Positions 43,067-52,856 of a stretch of DNA of 64,000 nucleotides are shown one piece after another. Under the pieces are notes generated by a model. That model saw only the letters and a list, made by a program, of their open reading frames with translations, was not told the origin of the DNA and searched no databases. The position numbers were made by a program, and so were the translations under genes. Numbering within the stretch: position 1 is the stretch's first letter; each line of letters begins with the position of its first letter. Origin of the DNA: CAZIVO01 sp964542765 (lineage in GTDB: Bacteria; Planctomycetota; UBA1135; UBA2386); contig CAZIVO010000003.1 in assembly GCA_964542765.1 (NCBI GenBank), forward strand, positions 1 through 64,000, in the 5' to 3' direction.

Positions 43067-45967
43067 TCATCGTGGTGGTGGGTTCGCCTGGAACAACTGA
43101 TACAGCTCGTAGGCTTGGCTGTCCGTGCTCCCCATCTCGCTGAGCTTGGCGAATTCGTCCGTTGCCCGGGCCTTGCTATAGAGGGTGTTCGCGTAGCGCC
43201 GGTAATTGGTGTCGTCTTTCCCGGCCTGCACGGCGTAGTAGTAGCACTCCCAGTGGAAGAGGTACCACGGCGTCGAATAGTCGGTCACTCCCCGCAGGCT
43301 GTTCAGTGCGTAGCTCTTGTATTCGCGCCACATCTTGTCGTAGGCCTTTTTCGGGTCACCGAGGCCCTGGTAGGTCTTGATGGTTCCGCGATCATCTATC
43401 TCTTTCCAGCCTCCCAGGCTCATGGCGATGAGCCGTTTGAGCGGGTAATTCTTTGGGCTGGCCTTCTCGGTAGCGCTCAGGAGGTCATGGGCTTGCCGGT
43501 ACTTGTGTTGTTTGAGCACCGCTTGCCCGACGATCAGCTTCACAAATCTCTGGACACGATCCTTGGACTTGGAGTCTTCGCCGAAGAGTTCGATGATGTT
43601 GGCCCCCAGCGACTCGACCAGTTGCCAGTCTTTCAGGGCTTCAGCCTGGAGAAGCGTGATGTATGCAATGCCATACTGCGGCTTGTCTGATCCCTTGAGG
43701 TAGTCTCTTCCCAAGGCGAGCAGTTGTCGTCGCAGCGACTCCAGCTTCTGGGTCTCAGCCAACAGCTGGCTTTTATTGGTCCGGACCTCGTCGCTGCTGA
43801 CCGTGAGTTCCATTGCCTTGACCTGATCATTGAAGGCCGTGAAGACGGCAGCAGCCAGGTTGGCGACGATCACATCCCTCGGAGCAACTTTTTGTAGTTT
43901 GCGATACTGCTCCTCGGCTTTGTTCAAGGCTCCGGTCACCACGTGGGATTTGCCAATCACGTAGAGAACTCTTGGAAGCAGGCTTGGCGATATCTGGCTG
44001 TGGCGGCCTTCCCAGTCGCTCAGCGCTGCGATTGCTTTGGGATAAAGTGTCAGGTTCTTTTTTCCGCCACGGCCTTCGGCTTCCACAAAGAGCATGTAGC
44101 CATCGTAGAAGTCGATTTCTGATTGGGCGAGTGCGCGGGTTTGGCGCAGATCGCTCCGGTCATCGGCCAGGATAGCCTCTTTCGATTCGAGCCATTGCCG
44201 ATATGCCGCGACGGTTTTGCGAGCAGCGGCGTGATCGCCGAGGCGTTGGTTGGCAGAGACGATGCGTGCTTGGGCCCATTCGTAATAGATGGAGTCAGGC
44301 GTGATTTTTGTGTAGTGGCCAATTGCGTCTGCATACTTGCCTTCGCGTATGGCACCGATGCCCTTGTTCCAGTACTGCTTTGAAGCGCTGGCGGTGGACC
44401 CGAAGCGAGCGGTGAGAGCCGTGATCTCGTCGTTCAGTTGGTCGAAGTAGGAGTCAGATTTGCTGAGAGCGCGTACCTGTCGCATGGTTCGCTCGATCAG
44501 GTCGGAGGCTTTCTCCACGGTGGCCTTGTCGGGGCAACTCGACCCGTATTTGTCGAGGCCGGATTTCAGTGCAAGCGTTGCTTCGACCGCACGATTTTGC
44601 AGGATGAAGCACTGAGCCAGCGAGTAGTAGGCTTCTACAGCGGAGGTAGCTTTCTCCTCATTGCTCATGGCGGCGAGGGCACGCTTGAAACCGTGAATCG
44701 CGATCTCGTAGTTCTTTGCCTGGTAGTCGCCCTTGGCGACTTCCAGGAGAAGTTGCGCGCTGACCAGCATGCTCTGTGCGGCGAGGATGTCCTTGATGAC
44801 CGTCTTGGCCTGGAGCCCGATGGCATCGTTGGGGTGTTTTTGATTGTAGTATTTGGCCTGCTCGAGCGAGCGAGCGACGAGTTCAGGCTTGCCGGACTCC
44901 GCCATGGCCCGAGCTTCGATGATGTAGAGAGCGTGCCCGAACCGAAAGTCTTCCTTGCCGTCGATGAACTTTCCGCTCTCGTACTTTGTGACGGGGACGT
45001 TGAGCGATTCCAGGTGCTTGCGGTAATCGGCGACGAGGGTGAGTACGTCATCGCTTTTGCCGAGCTGGAACAAGGCCTGCCCTCGCCGGTTGTAGGCCTC
45101 CTCCATGAGGATGACCATCAGTTCGCGGATATCCCCGGACAGGTCGAGACGCTCGTCCTTGAGGGCCATGTCTGCGGCATCGATCACATCCTGGAAAGCG
45201 GTTTCGGCCGCATCCAGATCTCCCATCACTTCGTCACACGTGGCCATCTCAAGCAGGCCTTTCAGGCCGAGCGCTGTCTCTTCGCCGACATCGAAGATCA
45301 ACTCTTCGAGTTCTTCACGGGCCCTATCGACCAGATGGTCGCGGTCTTTGCGGACGGCACGGCCGTGTTCGCGCAGAAGGATCCCTTTGCGCAACCAGCT
45401 CAGGTGGTAGCGGAGGCTGTCTGTGGCGTTGGCATCCTTGAGTCGTTCAAGTCCACTCATGGCCTTATTGGCTGCCGTGACACCACCCCGGAATACGCTT
45501 GCCGCTTCTTCTTCCAAGGTCTGAACCTTGTCCGGCTCCTCCGACCGTGCGATGCTGATTTCTTCGACGAGGTTTCGGCCATACTCGATCGATGCATCCG
45601 ACATCGTGATGCGAGATTGCATTGCGACGGGGTCGTTGGGGTAGCGCGAGATCAGGTCTTCCATGCGCTTGAGGGCGTCTTTGAACAGGGTGCGCCGCGT
45701 TTCACGGTTGGGGTGTAGCTTGGCTCCGATCACCGAAATGTCGATGCCGAGCTGTGCAACGGACTTGAAGTCGTTGCTATCCTGATACTCTTTCTTGAGT
45801 CGGTCGGCTTCTGACTGCGCCAGGGAGATGAAGCGTAGCTTTTCGGCGAGTGCGCGCACGAAGGACACATCGCGCTCTACCTTGCTCGACTGGGCGGAGA
45901 GAGAGGGGAGAAGGACGAGAACCGCAAGTGCGACTGGGGCCAGCCTCGATATCATAGGAGACGACAT
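43067..45967 (-). CDS. Large periplasmic TPR protein of the secretin locus
   Basis: 966 residues: signal peptide (LAPVALAVLVLLPSLSAQ) then TPR-like helical repeats over nearly the whole length (for example LGDLDAAETAFQDVIDAAD-type units around 235-255, AKNYEIAIHGFKRALAAMS, REGKYADAIGHYTKITPDS, NKAEEQYRKLQKVAP). No enzymatic motif. Candidate scaffold linking secretin and ExbBD parts across the periplasm. Start could be the ATG at 45967 or the fifth residue (45955). An intergenic 188 bases separates it from the upstream secretin gene. Confidence 0.8.
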   Translation of the reverse strand: MSSPMISRLAPVALAVLVLLPSLSAQSSKVERDVSFVRALAEKLRFISLAQSEADRLKKEYQDSNDFKSVAQLGIDISVIGAKLHPNRETRRTLFKDALKRMEDLISRYPNDPVAMQSRITMSDASIEYGRNLVEEISIARSEEPDKVQTLEEEAASVFRGGVTAANKAMSGLERLKDANATDSLRYHLSWLRKGILLREHGRAVRKDRDHLVDRAREELEELIFDVGEETALGLKGLLEMATCDEVMGDLDAAETAFQDVIDAADMALKDERLDLSGDIRELMVILMEEAYNRRGQALFQLGKSDDVLTLVADYRKHLESLNVPVTKYESGKFIDGKEDFRFGHALYIIEARAMAESGKPELVARSLEQAKYYNQKHPNDAIGLQAKTVIKDILAAQSMLVSAQLLLEVAKGDYQAKNYEIAIHGFKRALAAMSNEEKATSAVEAYYSLAQCFILQNRAVEATLALKSGLDKYGSSCPDKATVEKASDLIERTMRQVRALSKSDSYFDQLNDEITALTARFGSTASASKQYWNKGIGAIREGKYADAIGHYTKITPDSIYYEWAQARIVSANQRLGDHAAARKTVAAYRQWLESKEAILADDRSDLRQTRALAQSEIDFYDGYMLFVEAEGRGGKKNLTLYPKAIAALSDWEGRHSQISPSLLPRVLYVIGKSHVVTGALNKAEEQYRKLQKVAPRDVIVANLAAAVFTAFNDQVKAMELTVSSDEVRTNKSQLLAETQKLESLRRQLLALGRDYLKGSDKPQYGIAYITLLQAEALKDWQLVESLGANIIELFGEDSKSKDRVQRFVKLIVGQAVLKQHKYRQAHDLLSATEKASPKNYPLKRLIAMSLGGWKEIDDRGTIKTYQGLGDPKKAYDKMWREYKSYALNSLRGVTDYSTPWYLFHWECYYYAVQAGKDDTNYRRYANTLYSKARATDEFAKLSEMGSTDSQAYELYQLFQANPPPR

Positions 45968-46155
45968 TCCTGGTTAGGGTCTGATTCCAGGTGGGTTAGA
46001 ACTAGTCAGGAAGGAGGGGTTCTTCCTGATTCGCGGTTGCTGATTGCAGATATGCAAGCGCAGCTAAGGCGATGGAACGGCGGAGTATAGCGCCCGGTTC
46101 ATCCTGCGCACCGGAAAAGCTTCGGATGCACCGACAGGCGTGCCCACATGCCGGA

Positions 46156-48822
46156 TTACCTGCCCCGCAGGAGAAGTTCCGAATACTGATCGGGGACGAT
46201 TTTTGGCTCGGTTTCCTGGCCGATGATGATCGTCGCGCGGATCAGGATGAGGATCTTCATGTTCTGCACGTAGTTCCCCTTGCGGCTGAACAGGAAAGAG
46301 AGCCCTGGAAGATCGCCCAGAATGGGGATCTTGGAGTTCATCTGCTGCTTTTCTGCCAGTTTCATGCCACCGAGCATCAAGGTGCCGCCATCGGGCATGG
46401 TGACGGTTGTTCGGACCCGTTGCAGGGTTACTCGAGGAAGCTGGATCTGAACCGGCTGTCCGACGCCAAGCGTCGTGACGAAGTTCGGGATGGGCTTCTC
46501 AAGGGTCATGACCGTCGGTCGCAACTCCATGGTGATGAACTTGCGGTCAGCCGAGACCACGGGTCGCACATCCAGAACAACGCCGTCACGGACGACATCG
46601 ACCACCGGGTTTGCAACCGATGCGGCTTGGGCGATCTCGACCTCGAAATCGCGGATGTAGGAGGTGTGCTGCAACACCGACATATTGGCGCGGGTGTTGT
46701 TGTAGACGATCAGCCGTGGCGCAGTGATCTCCTGGCGACGCTCTTGTTTTGAGACGGCGCGCAAGATGACTTCGAGTTCGGTGTCGTCCAAGAAGGTGTA
46801 CTGAAGTGCCAGCCCGCCACTGTTCTGCAGGCGCCCTTCGCCGCCCAAGGTGCGGTCGAAGAGGTTCTCGGTGCGGGCCATGATGTCGCCATCACCTCCG
46901 TCATCGAAGAATATGCCGGGCTCCGTGCCGGTGCCGGGTGCGCCGGGTGTTGCGGGATTGATCAGCTCGCGGCGACCGAAATCGTCAAAGCCAGCGTTCT
47001 GGCGATTGTTCCTCTCGAGTCCGCGTCCGGGTGTGCCTTCCGGCGCTTGATTGCCCAGTCCCCGGAAGTCGACGCCGACATCTTCGAGGAAGCTGTCTTC
47101 AACCTTCAGGAAGCGGGTTTCAATATCGACCTGGATACCGACGGCCTGACGAAGGTCGCTGAGCAGGTCGCTGATCTTGCCGTGGACTGTCTTGTTATGG
47201 CGGATCAGGAGCACGCCACGTTGCTCCGTGAGATTGGCTTCGCCAGCATCCCACGAGTCAGGGTCGATGTTGGCGCGGATGATATCTGTCAACTTGCTGG
47301 CATCCACGACGGTGGGCCTGGGCTCCTCGTCCTCCTCCTCGAAATACTCTTCTTCATCGCCAGGGGCCTTCAGTTTGAGTTCGCGCCCTGGCTTGTCGGA
47401 GACGCCTTGCACGAGATCCCGGACCTCATACTGGACCAGATACATTTTGCCGCCGGCGTTTTCGGGGGTGACCAGATGGACCACGCCATTTCCGATCTTC
47501 CAGCGGATGCCGGTCAAGTTGCCGATCACGTCGAGTGCGCGTTCCACTGACATGGGCGGCAGGTTGAAGTCGGTGAGGGTCGTGGTATCCGTGTCGAGTT
47601 CCTTGACTTCGGCGGAGACGATGAAGTTGACCTCGGTAACCTTGGCGTAGTGCTGTGCCCAGTCTTCCACCGCTGCTTCCGCGACGCGGTGCTCCAGCGA
47701 TGTGGCGCGTAGTTTCCCGACGATGGCCTTTTCTTCAGGCGACTCGAGTTCGTCATCCGGGGTGAACTGCAGAGGTTTGCGCTCGCGCACGATGGCCCAT
47801 CGTTCGAGGTCATACTGGATGACGTCGATCTGGGTGACGTCACCGGAGTTCAGATCGTCGAAGGTCTTGGTCCACTCGGCCTTCCAATCCTGGCGGAGGA
47901 CGTCGAGATTGGTCTCGTGACGCGCTCGCTCGGCGAGTTTGCGTAGAGCCTTGGCATGGGTGTTGGCGGAGTCGAAGGCGAGGGCCTCATCGATCAGATT
48001 GATGGATTTTGCGTAGTTGCCGATCTGGAAGTCGAAGTTCGCCTGCTCCAGCAAGAGTTTTGCCTTTTGGTCCCGAGCGATGCGCATCGCCCTTTCCTTC
48101 TCGGCGAGTTCGGCTTGTGAGGCAGCGATACGAGCCTTCTCGGCATAGGCATCGGCCTTGACCTTGCCCATCTCGGCCGAGCGCATGGTGGCTTCGATCT
48201 GTCCCTCGAGATCCGTCCCTGGTTGGTAGAAGGGTGAGTAGCGCAGGATGAGAAGAGAGCGCCGGAGAGCTTCGATAGCGTCTCCAAAACGTCCGGCTTC
48301 GATGTGGGCATTACCGACAGCGAGTTCCCTGCGGGCACGGAAGCGCGTCTGCTGGCTGGCGACCTGGGATTCCTGGACCTTGTCGGAGAAGGTTTTCTCA
48401 ACGCTCGGCTTTTCGAGTCCGAGAGCATCGCGGGCGGTCAACAGGATGTTGCGTGCATCCTTGTTGGTCGAGTCGATCTCCAGCACTTCGGAGGCGATGC
48501 GGGCGGCGTCTGACCAGAGTCGCAACTCCATCGATTTGCGCGCCTCTTCGATCGAGCGACGGATGATGAAGCCTCTCTGCTGTCGGCCGACGGTCGGTCC
48601 GGGGTCTTGGGCTGTGCTCGATGGCTCGGCTGCTTCTTTTTCGCTCGTAGCTACGGGCGTGGCACCGGAGTCATCGGGCGTGGCACCGGAGTCATCGGGC
48701 GTGGTGACTACGTCATCGGGCGCGGCAGCTGCGTCATCGGCCGGTGGTGTACCGGAGCACGAGTTGAGGCTGAGCCATGCGAGTGCAAGAACGCCTGAGC
48801 GAAACAAGAGGGCAAACTTCAT
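46156..48822 (-). CDS. Secretin-like outer membrane lipoprotein, copy 2
   Basis: 888 residues; AGGA eight bases before the ATG. Lipobox LSLNSC (Cys22) followed by an Asp/Pro-rich spacer coded by 21-base repeats, TPR-like and coiled-coil helices, an STN-type segment (MSVERALDVIGNLTGIRWKI), N domains (LLIRHNKTVHGKISDLLSDL) and a secretin C domain (FLDDTELEVILRAVSK; VVLDVRPVVS; MPDGGTLMLGGM). Shares with copy 1 the motifs GVDFRGLG, DGGDGD.ARTEN and YIRDFEVEIAQA. An extra acidic loop EEEYFEEEDEEP is present near residue 470. First gene of the locus. Confidence 0.87.
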   Translation of the reverse strand: MKFALLFRSGVLALAWLSLNSCSGTPPADDAAAAPDDVVTTPDDSGATPDDSGATPVATSEKEAAEPSSTAQDPGPTVGRQQRGFIIRRSIEEARKSMELRLWSDAARIASEVLEIDSTNKDARNILLTARDALGLEKPSVEKTFSDKVQESQVASQQTRFRARRELAVGNAHIEAGRFGDAIEALRRSLLILRYSPFYQPGTDLEGQIEATMRSAEMGKVKADAYAEKARIAASQAELAEKERAMRIARDQKAKLLLEQANFDFQIGNYAKSINLIDEALAFDSANTHAKALRKLAERARHETNLDVLRQDWKAEWTKTFDDLNSGDVTQIDVIQYDLERWAIVRERKPLQFTPDDELESPEEKAIVGKLRATSLEHRVAEAAVEDWAQHYAKVTEVNFIVSAEVKELDTDTTTLTDFNLPPMSVERALDVIGNLTGIRWKIGNGVVHLVTPENAGGKMYLVQYEVRDLVQGVSDKPGRELKLKAPGDEEEYFEEEDEEPRPTVVDASKLTDIIRANIDPDSWDAGEANLTEQRGVLLIRHNKTVHGKISDLLSDLRQAVGIQVDIETRFLKVEDSFLEDVGVDFRGLGNQAPEGTPGRGLERNNRQNAGFDDFGRRELINPATPGAPGTGTEPGIFFDDGGDGDIMARTENLFDRTLGGEGRLQNSGGLALQYTFLDDTELEVILRAVSKQERRQEITAPRLIVYNNTRANMSVLQHTSYIRDFEVEIAQAASVANPVVDVVRDGVVLDVRPVVSADRKFITMELRPTVMTLEKPIPNFVTTLGVGQPVQIQLPRVTLQRVRTTVTMPDGGTLMLGGMKLAEKQQMNSKIPILGDLPGLSFLFSRKGNYVQNMKILILIRATIIIGQETEPKIVPDQYSELLLRGR
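48661..48723 (-). repeat. 21-base tandem repeats in secretin copy 2
   Basis: Two exact 21-base copies (48661-48702), a third degenerate copy to 48723 and a partial fourth. They encode the PDDSGAT-type spacer just behind the lipid anchor. Confidence 0.85.
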
Positions 48823-48979
48823 GCTGCTTTCCTGAAAGATGGGGTCAGGAGCGGAAATCTTAGGGCGAGCGTCTGTATATGAGAGGGGTCTTTGCCGGGA
48901 CGATGAGCCGCAGCCCGGATCCCGGAAAAGGGCCTACAAAAGTTACTGGCCATGCGACGATCGGTCAAGGGAGCCTGCC

Positions 48980-49759
48980 CTAAGGTCTTTTTCTGACCGG
49001 GATTTCCGGCAAGCCGAGTCGTCGGTTGACCCGTTTGATGTCCTCCCAGGTATCAGCCTTCGCGGAGGGCTGCCGGAGCAGATAAGCCGGATGCCAGGTC
49101 GCGACCACGGTAATCCCGTTGATTTCGAGGTCTTGGCCACGCAGGCGGCGCATCGGCAGGGTCGTGGAAAGGAGGTTTTGTGCCGCCACCCGGCCCAGCG
49201 TGACGATGACTTCTGGCTCGATGATCTCGATTTGCCGGCGCAGGAAGGGCAGGCAAGCGCCCACCTCATCGGGCTGTGGGTCACGATTGCCCGGAGGCCG
49301 GCACTTGTTGACGTTGGCGATGAAGACTTCGGGGCGTGAAAGGCCCATGGCATTTTCGATGATTTTGTCCAGGAGTTGGCCCGCAGGCCCCACGAAAGGG
49401 CGTCCCTGCCGGTCTTCCTGCTGGCCAGGAGCTTCGCCGATGAACATGACCCGGGCATTTGCCGAGCCTTCACCGAAAACCAGTTGCTGGCGGTTTTCGT
49501 GCAATCGGCACCGGATACAAGGGCCGATTTCCTCCCGGAGGGCATCGAGAGCCTCCTGTCGTGAAGAGGCCGGGTCGAGCACTGGGTTCACCGCTTCCGT
49601 CTTGCCGGGCACGCCGAGGGGAAAGTCACCCCCGTAACAGGCGGCGGCATGGCGGAGGTGCAAGATGAGGGATGTGCACGTGTCGGGCATGGCGGCTTGA
49701 GTATGACGTGAGAGGGCATCAGATTCAGGTCCGAACAGATTTATGATCCGCGTCTCCAT
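48980..49759 (-). CDS. Uracil-DNA glycosylase, family 4 (4Fe-4S)
   Basis: Removes uracil from DNA. 259 residues from ATG 49759 (start uncertain, no clear ribosome site; the conserved domain begins only near residue 75). The cluster cysteines are CIRC, the Cys of VNKCRPPGNR and the Cys of VGACLPFL. Active-site motifs are GEAPGQQEDRQGRPFVG and HPAYLLR. Divergent from the TMTC-like gene with 118 bases between. Confidence 0.94.
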   Translation of the reverse strand: METRIINLFGPESDALSRHTQAAMPDTCTSLILHLRHAAACYGGDFPLGVPGKTEAVNPVLDPASSRQEALDALREEIGPCIRCRLHENRQQLVFGEGSANARVMFIGEAPGQQEDRQGRPFVGPAGQLLDKIIENAMGLSRPEVFIANVNKCRPPGNRDPQPDEVGACLPFLRRQIEIIEPEVIVTLGRVAAQNLLSTTLPMRRLRGQDLEINGITVVATWHPAYLLRQPSAKADTWEDIKRVNRRLGLPEIPVRKRP

Positions 49760-49877
49760 GGGCGAGTTTCGTGGCCGGGCGGTCCCTTCGCGGGACTCAT
49801 GGGTGGGTGATGGAATTCGTCCACGAAGACGCTTGCCGTAGCGGTGGGCTGTCGGCGTTATCATCCTTTGCGTCCGA

Positions 49878-52748
49878 ATGAAGCAGACACAGAGATTGTT
49901 GGTGGGGTGGAGATCGTTGCTGGCGCTCACCGTGCTGGCGGCTCTGGTCTACCATGGTGTCACCGGGGCGAGTTTTCTCAACCAGGACGACGTTCTGTTC
50001 TTCGGACCCGAGAACCCGCAAATGCGGGCGGCGATGGGTGGAGATCTCGGCGCCCTGCTCGATCCGCGCCGGACGATCGCCAATGCCTACCTTCCGGTCA
50101 GCCATCTGAGCCTGCTGGCGGATGTCTGGCTGATCGGTGACGGTGGCGCTGCGGTCTGGCCCCACCTCCACTCGCTTTTCCTGCATCTCGCGGCCGCTTT
50201 CATCTTGGCGCGGTTGCTCGGGCAGCTTGGCTTGACCCGTGCCAGCAGCACCGCGGCGGCGGCATTGTTCCTCGTGCACCCGGCCCTGGTGGAGTCGGTG
50301 GCCTGGATCGCCAGCCGTAAGGATCTGCTGTCGGGCCTGTTTTCTTTCCTGTGTCTTTCGGCCGTTGCAAGGCATGCGCTGGTGCCGCGCCACCGAACCG
50401 TTGCCATGGCCATGATCTGGGCCGTCCTAGCCCTTTACTCGAAGGGCACGGCGGTTGTGCTCGCCCTGTTGGCACCGGTGGTGGTCTCCCTGGTGGCCGG
50501 CAGTCTCCGAGGGCGGTGGCGATTGTCGGCGTCGATCGCTTCGCTGGCTTTCCTCGCCGGCCTGCATCATTCCTGGGTCGCGGCCGGAGAGGGCACGCTG
50601 CAGACACTCGACTTCGCCACCCGCACCCTGCAGATCCCGGGTGCCTTCGCCCATTATCTGGGCACGATCGTCTGGCCGACCGGGCTGAACATCCACTATC
50701 CCGAGGTCAAGACGCTCTCGATCTTCGTTGCCAACTGGCTGCTCGGCCTCGCCAGCTTCGGTCTACCGCTGCTCGGTCTCATGCTTTGGCATCGTGGTCA
50801 TCGGCAAGCCGGCGCAGGCATCATCATGGCTTGCCTGGCGCTTTTGCCCTTCAACACGGCCTACCCTGCTTCGGCGATTGCCGCCGCTGACCGTTATCTC
50901 TACCTCGTCGTGCCCTGGTTCGCGTTCGCGTTCGTGAGCATGTTCGGGTCGAGGAGTCGGATGGGGCTTTCGCTGGTCGTCATCGCGGTGCTGCCCATGG
51001 GCTGGTTGGCTCATTCCCGGGTGGCCGAGTTTCGTGACAGCCGTACCTTGTGGGCGAGCAGTCTTGCCACCGAACCGGAGAACGCGGTTGCTTGCTTGAA
51101 CCTCGCCGAGGCGCTGCAACATACCGCCCCCGACCGCGCCTTCGAACTGGCCGCATCGGCGGTCAAGCACGCTCGCTATATCGAGCACCGGCTTCGATCG
51201 GAACTCACCGTGAGCCGACTTGCACGGGCGAGGGGCAGTCTTGCAGAGGCAGCGGTGCATGCGGAGGTCGCTTGCACCGTGGCCGATGAGATTTTGGCAC
51301 CCGAACCTCGCCGCGAAGCTTTCGTCCGGGCGGCGGTACACGCTGCGAATGTTGCGATCGCTGACGAAAAACCAGAGCCAGCGCAGGAGTATCTCGAGAA
51401 GGCTCTCGCACGCTACCCCGAGCACCCCCTGGTCCGTTCGCAACAGGCCCTGATGCTCTTGCGAGGGAGCATTCGGAAGGGGCTGGACCCAGAGGGCCAC
51501 GTTGCTGATGACGCTGTGGCGGCGCGGGCGGAAGAGCTCTTGGAAGCAGCTCTCGGCGAGGACCCTGGCCATTTCTGGGCCCTGATCGTCAAGGCGCATT
51601 GGCAGGCAGCCCGCGGCCATTACCTGACGGCTCACAGGACCTTCAAGAAGGCGGCCGCGGCTGATCCACGCCGTCCGGAGCCCTGGGTTTCCCTGGCTGA
51701 TTTGCTGCTGGCCACGGGTGAGCCGGCAGATGCCGAACAAGTGGTTCGCCAAGCGCTGGCAGGGGGTTTCAGCAAGGAACCGGACTTGCAGGTCAGGCTC
51801 GCCTACGCTTTGCACGCCCAGGGTCGCCTCGATGATGCCCGCCGCTATTTCGAGGACTATCTGCGGCTGCGCCCCCAGGATCTGGCGATCAAGAGAGTGC
51901 TGGCCGGAGTGCTCGTGGCCGACGCGACGCGAAGGCTGAATCAGCTGGCTCCCACTGAACTTGCGGAGCGCGTGCAGCGCGTCAGGGAACTGGACCCGCA
52001 AGATCCCAAGGGTGATCTTCTCGAGGGAGTCCTCGAGCGGCACCGGCGTCGCATGGACAGGGCTCTGGTGTTGCTGGAGAAGGCTTTCGCGGCCTTGCCC
52101 GAGGACAGGGACGCCCGCCGCTACCTCGCCGAGACCTGCCGCGACCGCGGTTACCAGCTGCTTTCCGCCGATGGGGTTCGCGAATCGGCGCTCGATCATT
52201 TTCGACGATTTGTCGATATCGCGCCGCCAGCGGTGCCCATAGCAGCAGCGGAGGGCATCTTGCGGACCCACTGGAAGAGGTGGAACGATCGGGGTATCGC
52301 GGCATTCAACATGGCGAAAGAGGTTTCTCGGAAGGCTCTGGGAGCCGGGATCTCTCCCGAGCGAGTGTCCTTGCAGCGTCGGGCGACCGAGCATCTCGGC
52401 GAGGCCGAAGCGGCGTTTCGGCGGTGCTTGTTCCTCTTGCCCACCGAGCCGGAGGCCGCGCGCCAGCTGGCGGTGGTTCTCATCGAAGGGGGAGGTAAGG
52501 ATCGTCTGGAAGAGGCGCTGAGACATCTGGAGGCCGCTGAATCGGTCAATCGCAGGCTCGGGATGGATGTGGCCTCTTGCGTGCTCTATCAGGTGTGGGC
52601 ACTGCGCGGGCTCGAGCGGGACCAAGAGGCTCTCAAGCGAGGTCGCCGCTATTTCGAATCCCCTCCGCCGGCTCCGGCATCGGCCAAAGTTCTCGAGCGG
52701 CTGCGAGCACAACTCGCCGAGATTGAAGGCGGTCGCTCTAAACGATAA
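49878..52748 (+). CDS. TMTC-like membrane protein: GT-C fold plus TPR repeats
   Basis: 956 residues. About ten hydrophobic helices in the first 360 residues with an Asp pair in the first periplasmic loop (FLNQDDVLFF) and HPALVESVAWIASRKDLLSG, the motif seen in TMTC/O-mannosyltransferase-like GT-C proteins. The second half is TPR-type helices (YLTAHRTFKKAAAADPRRPEP; LDDARRYFEDYLRLRPQDL). By analogy it may transfer a sugar from a polyprenyl carrier to secreted proteins, but activity is unproven. No glycan genes lie beside it. Confidence 0.8.
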   Translation: MKQTQRLLVGWRSLLALTVLAALVYHGVTGASFLNQDDVLFFGPENPQMRAAMGGDLGALLDPRRTIANAYLPVSHLSLLADVWLIGDGGAAVWPHLHSLFLHLAAAFILARLLGQLGLTRASSTAAAALFLVHPALVESVAWIASRKDLLSGLFSFLCLSAVARHALVPRHRTVAMAMIWAVLALYSKGTAVVLALLAPVVVSLVAGSLRGRWRLSASIASLAFLAGLHHSWVAAGEGTLQTLDFATRTLQIPGAFAHYLGTIVWPTGLNIHYPEVKTLSIFVANWLLGLASFGLPLLGLMLWHRGHRQAGAGIIMACLALLPFNTAYPASAIAAADRYLYLVVPWFAFAFVSMFGSRSRMGLSLVVIAVLPMGWLAHSRVAEFRDSRTLWASSLATEPENAVACLNLAEALQHTAPDRAFELAASAVKHARYIEHRLRSELTVSRLARARGSLAEAAVHAEVACTVADEILAPEPRREAFVRAAVHAANVAIADEKPEPAQEYLEKALARYPEHPLVRSQQALMLLRGSIRKGLDPEGHVADDAVAARAEELLEAALGEDPGHFWALIVKAHWQAARGHYLTAHRTFKKAAAADPRRPEPWVSLADLLLATGEPADAEQVVRQALAGGFSKEPDLQVRLAYALHAQGRLDDARRYFEDYLRLRPQDLAIKRVLAGVLVADATRRLNQLAPTELAERVQRVRELDPQDPKGDLLEGVLERHRRRMDRALVLLEKAFAALPEDRDARRYLAETCRDRGYQLLSADGVRESALDHFRRFVDIAPPAVPIAAAEGILRTHWKRWNDRGIAAFNMAKEVSRKALGAGISPERVSLQRRATEHLGEAEAAFRRCLFLLPTEPEAARQLAVVLIEGGGKDRLEEALRHLEAAESVNRRLGMDVASCVLYQVWALRGLERDQEALKRGRRYFESPPPAPASAKVLERLRAQLAEIEGGRSKR

Positions 52749-52856
52749 GGTAAGACCCGAAATGCCGAAGCGGTCAGCATCGGCGAGTTCAGGCGGTGGG
52801 TTACAACAGAGAATATGAGCCGCACCAGATCATGGTGTCGAGCTGGGAGGGATCGG

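Noticed and set aside
50763..52712. 649-residue open frame antisense to the TMTC-like gene
   Set aside because: Same reason; no family features.
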